Assembly: GCA_033980235.1 (NCBI GenBank)
Contig: CM067075.1
Coordinates: forward strand, 20,410,844 to 20,474,843
Direction: 5' to 3'
From: Diadema setosum
Taxonomy: Eukaryota > Echinodermata > Echinoidea > Diadematoida > Diadematidae
DNA length: 64,000 nucleotides
A program made the translations under genes and the position numbers. The notes under the pieces were generated by a model that saw only the letters and a program-made list of their open reading frames with translations, was not told the DNA's origin and made no database searches. Below are positions 1 through 10,343 of the stretch, in pieces (position 1 is the first letter of the stretch; each line of letters begins with the position of its first letter).

Positions 1-450
1 ACGCCCCTGCACCTGTATCAAAAAAGACCTTACTGCCATTGTAGTAGGCCCAGCAAGACACGAATTTGGAAATCTCACCTGTACGTCAACTTGGGTGATT
101 TAAGATGAACTTTCAAACCCCACTATAAAATTATTTACCCAGCTTACAATCTTCTTTGTTGATGCTTTCCCAGGTATATCGGTAGACGCTCAACATTACA
201 TTCACTGTTTGCTTATTTTCGAAGCAATACAAGTAAAAGACAGTATAATTATGCTTTACCACACTAATAACACCGAATCCTTGTTTTTTAATCATTGTTG
301 TGTATTATGTAAATTTTTTTTTGATAAAGGTATGTTTATAATGCATGTATGAGCATTCATTATCATGTGTGTGTCTGTTTGTGTGAAGATAGTATATCTC
401 AATAAGAAGGAGTTATATCATTCGATCGTCTGCCTTTCACCACGTGACAG

Positions 451-732
451 ACGCTCCAGCAGACGATATCATCTGGATCAAGATCGTTGACATCGAGGAC
501 GGACAAGGAGCCAATGGCCTGAGGATCAAGTGTCACGTCAACCCACGTGACCAGCCATTTCCACCAATGGAAACATACGAGATTGCAATTGATGACGTCA
601 TCCAGTCATCTTCAAGCTCCCCTTCCGTGACCCTTGAGTCAATTCCGAGTAAATGCGTTGAAATCTCCTGCATCGGTATCAACGACATCGGTAGGACGAC
701 CACTACAGAGACCTACTGTCCAAGAAGCGGTG
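451..732 (+). CDS. Copy A exon: Ig-like domain 1
   Basis: Acceptor follows CACGTGACAG and the donor is GTAAGA after a final phase 1 G; length 282. It encodes about 94 residues with the pattern IKCHV, DQPF, TYEIAID, then C..ISC.GIN.IG and a late YCP, which resembles the B-F strands of an Ig fold with two possible disulfides. Compared with copy D it differs at the early IVDIED/IADIED position. Confidence 0.8.
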
Positions 733-2522
733 GTAAGACAATAATCTGTGATAGCTAACCAGTTTTGCGTCATTGACATTAGAAAGCTTATGAATCAATG
801 TGGTGTCTTCTTTTTTGGCATCTTATTTTATTGATACACAAAGCACAGAAAAGGTTAAAGCTTCCAAATCCCCCTTTGATTATTACAAGAAAAAAATCCA
901 TTTCACTTCGAATACACTTAATTGTTTAACCAAATTAAAAAAAAAAACACACTTTCATTTGAAATACACAAATTCATTTGAAGCTAGATCCATCTTAACC
1001 GTCTACCAAATTACTTTAATTCCTGCTCTGATATGATAGTAGTATTTTTGTTGACAATCATTCCTTATTGGTGAATGATACATGAACATTAGTGGCGACA
1101 CGTCTTGGCAGTGCTAAAATAAAGAAAATGCTAACAGTGTTTAGTTGGTATTAATATGATCATCTGTTATAAATAAAATATCAATACTTCTACAACATGG
1201 AGAAGAGTGATTGTGCGTGAAATATTATGAGTGTCTCTGATACATTGTATTACATGCATGAATGCTTTTTAAGTGTTCAACGTATTGCTACTGAAACAAG
1301 TGCAATTGGTGTAAGGACTATCACTGACAATACATTTATTACTCCTTTAACGAGGATAACATTCATGACAAGTCTCACTTATGATTTTATGGTTATAATT
1401 CGCCTAGAACTGATTTTCACCTTCCAGCGTTTTTTGTTTGTTTGTTTGTTTGTTTGTTTGTTTCTTTTTTGTTTTTTGTTTTTTGTATACCGCTGCCCGA
1501 AAATGCAATCTTTCTGGATGTTAAAGACACAACTGACGAGGGGAAAAAGTCAAAAGGACTGATTTTATGCTTGCTTTCTCAGGTCAAGCGCCCCCAGCGA
1601 GTAACATTCTCTCCATCAAGATCCAAGAGATCATTGGAGAAGGAGGTCAGGTCATTCTTGTCATCACGTGTCACGTTGGTCTTAATGACCAGCCGTTCCC
1701 AAACCTTCACACATACGCCATCGAAGTCGACAACGCCACGCTCTCCACGTCCAGCTACGCCTCAGCTGTCTTCAGACCACGCCCACACAACAGGTGCATC
1801 AATGTCACGTGCTCGGGGACGAACGGGATTGGTTGGACCTTCACCAGTCACGAGTACTGTCCGACTTTCGACTCAGAGAAAGGTATTATCTATTTCATTT
1901 ACTGTTGTTTTTTTGGTTTTTTTTTTTGCATAAAGCTGTCATTTTGTTTCCTGCAACCTAGAGAGAAAGCGTAAAAAATATGTAACGAAATATGCCAGAA
2001 AGCATGGATACATAACTGCCGACTTGACGCACGCCTTTCATCTCTCTACTCACATTGAATGCATAATATGAAATTCTAAATATCACCATGGTGATACATG
2101 ATATTAAAAAGGCAAATGTTATGACGTATGTGTGGCATCATGGTCTGGGTTTGGTTGTTTAATCTTCGACAAGCGGTTTTTTTTCCCTGTGCATTCTGTC
2201 TTTAAAGATGCCGTCTTTTTCTTTTATGTTTGGACCTGATTGCTTTACAGGTCAAATATGTGCGACACATGACATTAAAAAAAAAAGGCCTTGGTTGTTT
2301 AACCTTTGACAAATTTTTTTTCCCTGTCTGTTTTGTCTTAATCATGCCGTCTTCTTTTTTTTCCGTTTTGGGTCTGGCCTTACAGGTCCGATTGCTGGTC
2401 CTCGTCGTGGAGTTCTTCAGCAGCCATCGACCACGTACGCCCTGCTCGTCGTCGTGTTGCTCATATCGATGATGACCTGTGCGACTGTGGTGATGAATAA
2501 GAGAAAAATTACCATCTTCTGA
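451..2522 (+). CDS. SRCR/Ig receptor copy A, 3' part (Ig1, Ig2 and transmembrane exons)
   Basis: Three terminal coding exons of a tandemly repeated receptor gene whose 5' exons lie before the window. Exons: 451-732, 1583-1882 and 2386-2522, all joined by phase 1 introns, giving an open frame to a TGA at 2520. The product end is two related Ig-like domains, each with four cysteines, then a hydrophobic membrane span and a tail of about nine residues (NKRKITIF at the end). By comparison with copies B-D the full protein should start with a signal peptide and carry an SRCR domain. The coding sequence is almost identical to that of copy D. Membrane location is inferred from the hydrophobic segment; ligand and function are unknown. 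Confidence 0.85.
1583..1882 (+). CDS. Copy A exon: Ig-like domain 2
   Basis: The acceptor is TTTCTCAG and the donor GTATTA; length 300. The encoded domain is homologous to Ig1: CHV, DQPF, HTYAIEVD, then CINVTCSGTNGIG and EYCP occupy the same places, so the two domains arose by internal duplication. Confidence 0.8.
2140..2385 (+). repeat. Tandemly duplicated intron end with a second 3' splice site
   Basis: The stretch containing TTGGTTGTTTAA, TTCGACAA, ATGCCGTCTT and GCTTTACAG (acceptor at 2250) is repeated about 135 bases later as the true acceptor of the terminal exon (2385). The same pair is present in copies B (19880), C (34382) and D (50551). Use of the upstream acceptor in copy A would give a short terminal exon without a membrane span. 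Confidence 0.55.
2386..2522 (+). CDS. Copy A terminal exon: transmembrane segment and short tail
   Basis: The acceptor is GGCCTTACAG. The reading frame runs through a proline/glutamine stalk (GPRRGVLQQPS) into an uncharged hydrophobic run of about 20 residues (YALLVVVLLISMMTCATVVM) and ends NKRKITIF-stop. The basic residues after the span agree with an outside-out type I orientation. No ITAM, ITIM or TIR-like motif is present. Confidence 0.82.
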
Positions 2523-2749
2523 AGTTGTAGAGTCTTTTCGATCTTTTATTTTCTACTTCCTGTTTTGTTTTGTTTTGTGATTTTTTACAGTTTTTTCTTG
2601 TTTTCTTGTTTTATTTAATTTATTATTATCATTTTGTTTATTTATTTATTTATTTTTTATTTATTTATTTATTATTATTTTTTTTTTTGGGGGGGGGGGG
2701 CTTTTCCTGCTTGTTCATTTGTTTTATTTTTTTTCTGAGAAGAGGGCTG

Positions 2750-3045
2750 GACAGGACAAATTTAGCTGCACTATCGCTGGTCTACCGTGGGGGTCCAGTT
2801 TGATATGAGGCGGACCACTTCACCGGATTTATTATGGACCCTGCTTTTTGCAATGAATGAATATGGCGCGTGTTTTTTTTTTTTTCCCACGTGCACGAGT
2901 TGTGACTCTCTCACACACGGGAGCTCCACACTAGGGACAGAGTGTTTTTGCCTATACACACAGCATTGCTCAGCTAGACTCTGGATTCGAACCCGTGTCA
3001 TATGGATTGGAAGGCAGACGCTCTTATGTAGCGACTGCGCCAAAT
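2750..3045 (-). mobile_element. tRNA-derived SINE
   Basis: On the minus strand the sequence starts TGGCGCAGT near 3042, continues with an AGAGCG-like A box, and has a GGTTCGAATCC B box at 2993-2983. This is the internal promoter layout of a tRNA-headed SINE. The body downstream (minus strand) includes the segment around AGTGGTCCGCCTCATATC, which recurs near 5243-5320. The same SINE with a deleted head lies at 51075-51345 in copy D flank. The parent tRNA cannot be named with confidence. Confidence 0.55.
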
Positions 3046-5217
3046 CACCGTCCGAACTTCTTATACAACTGTACTTCTTATCCAACTCTTTTTTCTCGTT
3101 TTTCTATCCTGAATGTTAAACTCCTTTTTTAAGTGTTATGAATTCATTTTAATCCCTAATACATTTTCGTCGTAATCTTTTCTTTCTTCCTCTTGTTCTT
3201 CTTCTGCTTCCTCTATTTATCTTTATTTGTCGTTCGAATCTTCGTCTTTTTCTTTCCCTTCGATTCTTTGCCAGTTAGCCTTGTTTAGATGCATGCCCTT
3301 ATATGCCGATCAGTATCTGCATTGAAATACATGTAATTGCAAAGCTGCAGAGCTAAGGTGAAAGATTTCTGGACTAAAAGATTTATCTGATACTTGCTAG
3401 AGGGGCGGGAAAAATAGACAAATGTGTTGCTATGTGAATAGTTTTTATCATGGACAGTAAAAAAATATATGTGTATTTTGAGAAAGTGTCCCAGTGAGTG
3501 TTAAACAGTGATGTCCTAATAACAATAACTAAGAAGAAATGGCAATTCAAGGTCACTGAGGTTTGTTTGTTTGTTTGTTTGTTTGTTTTTTTTTTACTGC
3601 ACTTTGTGTTGTTTGCTAATGAAGTCCCAATAACAATTATTGAACAATCACTGTTGAACTTCAGAACGTATAACCTAAAATTTTTACCTGTATTATATCT
3701 GAACACTTGGAGGGGATTAGGCTTGGACACCATAAAAGTATCTTCAAATATGTCTATCGACTGTACGTACTAACACAATTTTTTAAAAATCTTTTTATGT
3801 TCATTTAGATGGAGCTTAAAAAGAATAAATCATGGTCTAATGTGCAAGTGTGTCATTTCGTCCAACAAAAACAACCACCGCACTGACGGTTGTGACAGTA
3901 CGGTAGTCAAGTACATAGGCCATATACTGGTATTTATTTCATTCATCCAAAACCACATAATATTTAAACATTAGAAAAGACGGAAATGTATATTATCTAC
4001 AAATGTACAATGAACTCGAACGCGCGCAGCAATCAATGACAGTGTCTCGTGTACGTAAGTTCAACTTTGTGTCTTACAATCAAAATAGTGTATTTCTTTT
4101 ACATCAAACTGACTTGTTATTCATATAAACATATCCCATATTTAAAAAAAAAATCATTTTATTTCTTTTATTGGTCTCGATCTAAACCTTGGCAAATACA
4201 TGAAGAAGAATATGCGACTATCACATCAAAGTGCACACTTTAAAGGCAAATTAAGTCGTCAAGATGGCGAAAGTGAAAACCACTACTCAATCTTGTACAT
4301 ACGTAACGACATTGAATGCATGTGGATTGGTCATAACAACAGGTATATCTACGAGGAAGGATCTTTATACATCTCGTTTACTTTTGGGGATTAGATAGTA
4401 ATGCAGTTCTACTTTATTCATTTCTGAAGGAAGAGACCTTTAGTCAGTGACACCAAAACAATTACGTGAAATTTTCCTTCATAAATTTCGTGATTTACAA
4501 GTGTAAAAAGGAAATTGCTTAGCTTTCATCTTTGCTTAGCGTTTTAAAGCAATGACAAAGAATAAAATAATTCAGTTTTATAGAGTGTTTATGTTTTAGC
4601 CTTAATGCAGTACTTGGGATATAGGATTGTCATGGTAAAAAGAAAAGATGCAATAAAGACTTCTTTTGAAGATTGACAATCACGTATATCAACGTTACTA
4701 AACCTTGTCTGATTTTATGGTTGAATGCGTTTGATACCTACGCCAGTAGATGAAACCTACGGCTAGCTGAGGTTACTGTATGTTTTCATGTTCCGTGTGT
4801 TTCTCTTTCTGTTTGTCCGTCTGTTTGTCAGTCTGTGTATCATTATGATATCTGAACGACGGATGTGTTTTATAATGAAGTAAGAAAGAAACAATTGGAT
4901 TTTGGGGTCATTTATATGTCAAAGGTCATAGGGTCATTAAAGACATGAAATATAGCTTCATCTCCCAATAACTAAAGAACGGATGATCGGATTTGGGTCA
5001 TAGGGTCATTAAGGACATGATATATAGCTTTATCTCCCAATATCTAAAGAACGGATGATCGGATTTGTAATAATATGAGGGAGAAATACGTACACGTGTA
5101 TAAGAGAGAGTGACGGACGTAAGATCAGGACGTTTGTATGTATGTCCGTGTGTGTGTACTTGCGTGAACGTGCGTACGCATGGAATTGTTTTGTTTGTTT
5201 GTTTGTTTGTTTCATTA

Positions 5218-5325
5218 TCCATCTGAGAAGATGGTTGAATAGTCTATTTTAAGCTGCGTTGACTGGTCTTCCATGGGGTCCAGTTGGATGTGAAGCGGGA
5301 CCACTTCACCGGATTATGTATGATG
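5218..5325. repeat. SINE body fragment related to 2750-2830
   Basis: The words CTGAGAAGA, TTTAAGCTGC, CTGGTCT, GGGGTCCAGTT and GACCACTTCACCGGATT occur here in the same order as at 2735-2832, and again at 53400-53495. It is therefore a second copy of the same repeat family within the A flank, duplicated along with it in the D flank. Confidence 0.5.
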
Positions 5326-6176
5326 CAGGTGAATAATGACAGGTGAATAATAATAACTATATGTAAGGCAAACTGCTGTAGTTCTTAGGATGTGAATGCA
5401 TAATTACATTGTTTATCCAATGTGATGCTCACGTGGAATAGTTTGACTGTATAGAGAATTGCATGGGGCCGGTGTATAAAAGGATGTTGTGTATGACTGT
5501 ATGTATGTACAGTTGTAGTAATGAATGTATTGCATTGTGTATTCGTGGATGTATCTGTCAAGATTCAATGTACGTGACATTGCATTTTTGTATGTGTACA
5601 TTCATTTATGAGCGTGTAAACATCCACTAAAGTTGTTTTTTGTTTGTTATTGATACAAGTACTCGTGTACAAGACGTATCCACAAACGGATTGAGAAATT
5701 GATACGCATCATTTTACACCCAATACACGTAGACCTAGACCACATTTTGTTGGAGGTAACCTAAAAATGAAAGCATAAATCCATTTCATTAAATTCAAGA
5801 TTTATTTTTGATATAGGTTCAAATTTTTATATATTTCCAACACTGTACAGAATTTTAACTTGTACAGGGCTCAATTGGTGTGTATGAGAGTGTGTAGTTA
5901 ACATCCAGACAATAGTCCTGAACAATGGCCTGGGTTTGAATTCTCTATTACATATTCTTGACAAACTCAACTATCACAGCTAGTCCGTTTTCATCCTGAA
6001 ATGTAATGTATGCAAGCACATGAAAATATGTGATTACTTTTTTCATATACATGCATTTAACCCTTTACCATGAATTCAGACTAGCTGTACCCAGGCAAAT
6101 CACCCGTCAAAATTGTACAATATCCAGCTATTACTCATAATATTATCATTGACAGTGTTATCTGATGGTTGTCGAG

Positions 6177-6572
6177 ATATTAAAGGGATCGTACAGTTTT
6201 GGTTGAGACCTAATTTCGGGTTTTAAACATTTTTGGTGAAATAATGAGAAACCTCTTAAGAAATACGTAAGGGCATGTAATTCTATGAGGAATTCAACGT
6301 TTATTTGATGAAAATTGGTTTTGAAATGGCTGAGATATCCAAAAAAGAGCAATTCTAATAAAGTGTGGGACCCAGACTTTATTACGATCGCTTTGTTTTA
6401 CTTTGTTTTTGGATGTTTCAGTCATTCCAAACCCGATTTTCATCAAATAAACTTTGAATTCCTCGTAAAAATGGTATGCTCTGTACTATATCAAAAGTGT
6501 TTTCTTAGTATCTCGCAAAAAGTTTAAAGCCCGGTTCTCATCTCCACCAATACTGAACATCCCTTTTAGGGT
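6177..6572. mobile_element. Inverted-repeat (MITE-like) element
   Basis: The left end (AAAGGGATCGTACAGTTTTGG at 6180) is matched in inverse orientation by the right end (near CAATACTGAACATCCCTTTTA at 6550-6572). Inner arms also pair: GTTTATTTGATGAAAATTGG (6299) against CGATTTTCATCAAATAAAC (6432-6450). The two arms flank a short spacer, so the element can fold back on itself. A TA dinucleotide flanks both ends, as in mariner-type insertions. No transposase is encoded. Confidence 0.6.
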
Positions 6573-6686
6573 CAAAAGTGTGATATTACTTTTTGTAACA
6601 CCTAGTATATATGACCGACATATAGGGCCACATCATCATCACCATCATCATCATAAAAAACTAGAAATGTCGCTAAGGCGACTGGT

Positions 6687-7210
6687 ATGCCTCCGCCATA
6701 ATGCATGGTTCTCCTAATAGGTCTATCGTACATGTGGACAATGTGTGATTACATTTTCACAAAATTGGCAAAATATTAAAATGACAAGTCTGTCACAAGT
6801 GTGTTGAATGTTCACCTTCCTAGACCTAGGTTTAATCGGATGAATAGGAGAGCATGTATTTGGGGATTTAAGGACTTTAACTTGACTTTGACCCATTCAT
6901 AAGTTTATGCATTGAGTAATTCTCAAGGTATGGAGAAAAAGTGCAATTTCTGTATTGAAAAGTACATTGTTACCATTTTCATCTGGCCTTTGACCCTAAA
7001 ATTCATAGGATAATCACTGTCAGGCAGAACATGCATAAATATGTAGTAAGTTTCAAGGTAACTTGAGCTACTTCCGAGATATGGAGGAAAAAGTTAGTTC
7101 AGCATTTTCCCTTAATCTTTGACCTTTTGACCGTTGAGGCAAACAAAAAAAGAAAGAAAAAAGAAAGTTTCCAGAGAATCTCTATTAGGTTATACATGCA
7201 TACACCAAGT

Positions 7211-7245
<35 letters not shown>

Positions 7246-7813
7246 CCTGCTGGCATTGCATAAATATGAGGGAAATAGTAAAATTTTGAAGTGTTGCCCT
7301 TGACCTTTGACCCCCTGACCTTTGACCCCATGCACCCTAAATTCTCTAGATAATCACTGCCAGTCAGTACATGTATATATATACTATGTTCCATGAAGAT
7401 ACCTTGAACAAAAAAGTGAAGTTTTAATATTTTTTACTTGACCTTTTGACCTATGACCTTTGACCTCATGACTCCAAACTTTCACCAGAGAATTTTGATT
7501 GGGTAATACATGTATACACTAAGTTTCAAGAAAATATCTTCAGGCATTGCATAGATATGGTGGAAATAGTGAAATTTTACGTATTTGACCTTGACCTTTT
7601 GAACTTTGACCTCGAGCATGTGCACCCAAAAAATGATAGGCACAACTTCACCCCCTAATACACATACATGCCAAGTTTCATTACGATACCTCAAAAGGTT
7701 TTTTAGTTACGCTGTCCACAAAAATCATTACGGACGGACGGAAGAACGGACGGACGGACGGACGGACAACCCAAAAACATAATGCCTCCGGCACCACTTC
7801 GTGGCGGAGGCAT
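6687..7813. repeat. 1.1-kb repeat with GCCTCCGCCA ends and TGACCTTTGACC units
   Basis: ATGCCTCCGCCA at 6687-6698 is inverted as TGGCGGAGGCAT at 7802-7813. The interior holds several diverged reiterations of a block containing TTGACCTTTGACC, GATAATCACTGCCAG, and ATGGTGGAAATAGTGAAATTTT, and a GGAC run at 7730-7767. It lies in the A-B intergenic region and has no counterpart in the B-C or C-D spacers. No long open frame is present. Confidence 0.55.
7212..7245. repeat. (AAT)n microsatellite
   Basis: About eleven AAT units inside the 1.1-kb repeat. Confidence 0.9.
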
Positions 7814-8284
7814 AAAAACCGTCTCTCTTTTTTTTTCTCTCTCTCTCTCTCACTGACCATGCTGACATTAAAAGTGTATACAAGGTAAAATGCATGTAAA
7901 TCAGTTGTCTTCAGCGAACAGCCATGGCCTAAATTTGATGGGAAGGAATTCACCTTGTTGTATTGAGAATCTGATGCAATTTCACATATTTCATCTTTTA
8001 ATAGGTGTCAAAAGGAGTTTGATATATCTCAAACTCCAGCTTTAATACCACACAAAGTTACTGTCTTCAAGTTGAAAACAAGGACAAGATTTTGTATACT
8101 TAAATTTTAACATACACTCTTATTGACAGCTTTTCCCGTATTTCTCAACAACAACACAACACAAATCAAAACATGGAAACCAATTACAAAATTATATGAA
8201 ATGATGTACACTGTACGTGCAGGTATATAACACTAAATTATGTGTATATAATGTATACATAGAATTGTATTCATTACTATATAC

Positions 8285-8286
<2 letters not shown>

Positions 8287-8344
<58 letters not shown>
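8287..8344. repeat. (TA)n microsatellite
   Basis: Uninterrupted TA run. A TA tract occupies the matching place upstream of copies C (24251-24278) and D, where the Penelope-like element is inserted. Confidence 0.95.
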
Positions 8345-8347
<3 letters not shown>

Positions 8348-9494
8348 GCACACATAGGTAGGTATGCGTGTATGAGATGGTAATACTATGATTGACAGTA
8401 AACTTTAAAACGTTCATTTAGTGAATGTACACGTCCACCGTGTGTCCGCTATGTACCAAATACATGTATCATGAATTGATATAGGAAGTACAATTAGAAT
8501 ATTTTGGCTATGGGCTTGTAGGATTATACACGTCAACAGAAACCGGTAATTTGCCAGGCAGTGAAAACAAGAACAGATTTTTGCATCGATAGAGTTGATG
8601 GTGAGTATCTAATAACAAGTGTAGCTTTACGCTGATGCTACACAAACCAGTAACGGGGGCACTGCCTTGTTCTCCATATTTAATTACAATTCGTCTATTC
8701 TCACAATATTACAAATTACATTTCGACACCAACATTTTTAAATTCCTGTGAAATAATGACTCACTGAATTCTTGCAGTTTTTGCTTTAGCACTCTTTTTC
8801 AATCTATTTTCTCTGCTATACTATTTAGCTTAATCAAAATGTTATTTTTAATCGAAAGTTTATTTCATGTCCTTGCAAAACACGCATAGGCCTATATGCA
8901 TTGATAATATAGTTCTTGTACTTTTTGCCTGAAATCAAACGCATGAGTAACAATGACTATATCTCTTCAGGAACTAATGATGTTGGGGTTTTTTTTAGTT
9001 GTTAGATATGTTGAATTCATTTCATACTTAAAAAACTTATATGCTTGACAGCATTAATAGAACCATGCAATCAAAAATGTAAATCTCCGTTAGAAGTTCA
9101 GTTGTTAAGATTATATTTTCTTACTAAAAAACTAATTGAACTATCCTATTTCAAAGCTCTTATTTCATTTTTTTTTTTGTTTTTAATTTTGATTTTATTC
9201 ATTTCTTTTAAATCCCTAAATATCAGCACTGAACACCTTATCGTAGCTTCAATGAGAACTGCTTTGTCGATCAATGACAGAAAATGATTATGTTAACGCA
9301 GGAATTATAGCACAATGATTACATCACCATTGCAAAATTACTTGAAACTGGCTGCATGCTCTCCAAACTAAAAGAGTAATAAAGTTAGCAGAATGCAGAA
9401 TACAAATTGGATCTTATATAGGCTTTATCACGAAGAAGAAATGTGATGAAAATGATTGAATAGAAGTATATAATATACTATATGAATTATTCTA

Positions 9495-9496
<2 letters not shown>

Positions 9497-9546
<50 letters not shown>

Positions 9547-9558
9547 TATATATATATT
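9497..9558. repeat. (TA)n microsatellite
   Basis: Second TA tract in the copy B 5' flank; the counterpart near copy D is 41323-41361 and it is nearly absent near copy C (about 25235). Confidence 0.9.
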
Positions 9559-9796
9559 TGTCGAAACATGTTTTTTTTTTCTGCAATTTAGATTGTTTAT
9601 ACTAGATATCAATAATTATGATCGAACAGAGATGTGAAATCCAAATTTGACAAGCTTCAGTAAAAGTGTAAAATGGTAGTCCAAATGAGTAGGTCTGAAC
9701 GGAAGTTAAAAAAAAAAGGAATCCAGTCCGGGGAGGAAACCATGTGAGATTAAAAAAAAGCAATAGACTGATAGACCATGCACGACTCGTCACATT

Positions 9797-9985
9797 ACAC
9801 GGATGAATCTTGGTAATGTCATCATGTGAACTGTCCCTTTCAATGCATCTACCTTCCCGTGACTCAATAAAAACAAGGAAGTTTGGTTGCCCGCTGATGG
9901 CGAACTATAATGATTAAAACCAGCGTCGACTTAAATGGTATAGACGAGTATATCTGTAAGCTTTAACGCACTTTCTGCTTCTCAT
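9797..9985 (+). promoter_or_regulatory. Conserved upstream block of copy B with AP-1 and ETS-like sites
   Basis: This block is strongly conserved before all three complete copies. It contains AATGTCATCATGTGAA, a perfect AP-1 consensus TGACTCA (9860-9866) and, 10 bases on, GGAAGT (9877-9882), then TTGGTTGCCCGCTGATGGCG and TATAATGATTAAAACC. The AP-1 site lies 423 bases before the start codon, so this is a candidate promoter or 5' UTR region. Function is inferred from conservation only. Confidence 0.45.
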
Positions 9986-10282
9986 CTTCACACTGTGATA
10001 CTTGTGAGTAACGACAAGATCATGCTGAAGAACTCGAATGTTGATTTTCATTTTCTTCTAACAACTAGTCTTTTTCTTATCTTGGATACGAATTCTTCTT
10101 TACCAAGACCGCAAAGCCGAATTCAGTGAATAATTATTTCTTCGCTGATTATTTGTTGTTTTGCTATGCTGTGGTTGTTTGTTATTGTTTACTTTAATAT
10201 GATGATTTGCTCATGGGTCTATTTAATTATTTTCATCTTCATTCAGCAGGGGTCTCATATGTTATCCAGAAATCTCATCGAA

Positions 10283-10343
10283 ATGATTGACTACCGAGCT
10301 TGGATTCAGGTCGGAATTCTTCTCATGAATATTCATCATGGTG
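10283..10343 (+). CDS. Copy B exon 1: signal peptide
   Basis: I chose the ATG at 10283 (MIDYRAWIQVGILLMNIHHG) because the same ATG is conserved in copies C and D, whereas the in-frame ATG 24 bases upstream is absent there. The central WIQVGILLMNI is hydrophobic as in a signal peptide. Donor is GTAAGG, phase 1. A CAGCAG acceptor-like sequence just upstream suggests a non-coding first exon further 5'. Confidence 0.65.

Larger units (their letters stand above)
1..5700. repeat. Segmental duplication shared with 48301-53840 (copies A and D)
   Basis: The intron before the Ig1 exon, all three terminal exons and about 3 kb of downstream flank run in parallel with 48301-53840 with only scattered substitutions. 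Shared landmarks are the poly-G tract after a run of ATTT (2690 and 51013), the tRNA-like SINE, and the GTTT runs. Differences include a deletion of roughly 130 bases in D (after 3024 in A) and a long TA tract at 51657 that is absent from A. The match is read by eye, so percent identity is not given. The other downstream flanks (20171 and 34665) are of a different type. Confidence 0.8.

Noticed and set aside
1525..1565. CTGACGAGGGGAAAAAG as a second hammerhead candidate
   Set aside because: There is no stem II, and no stem I or III pairing around it; only the core word is shared by chance.
1227..1933. Long open frames overlapping the Ig2 exon in other frames in copies A, C and D
   Set aside because: They run through T-rich intron DNA and the wrong frame of the Ig2 exon, whose correct frame is fixed by phase, domain motifs and conservation between copies.
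2975..3042. A functional tRNA gene on the minus strand
   Set aside because: A and B box words are present but the cloverleaf cannot be closed, and the sequence runs on into a SINE body.
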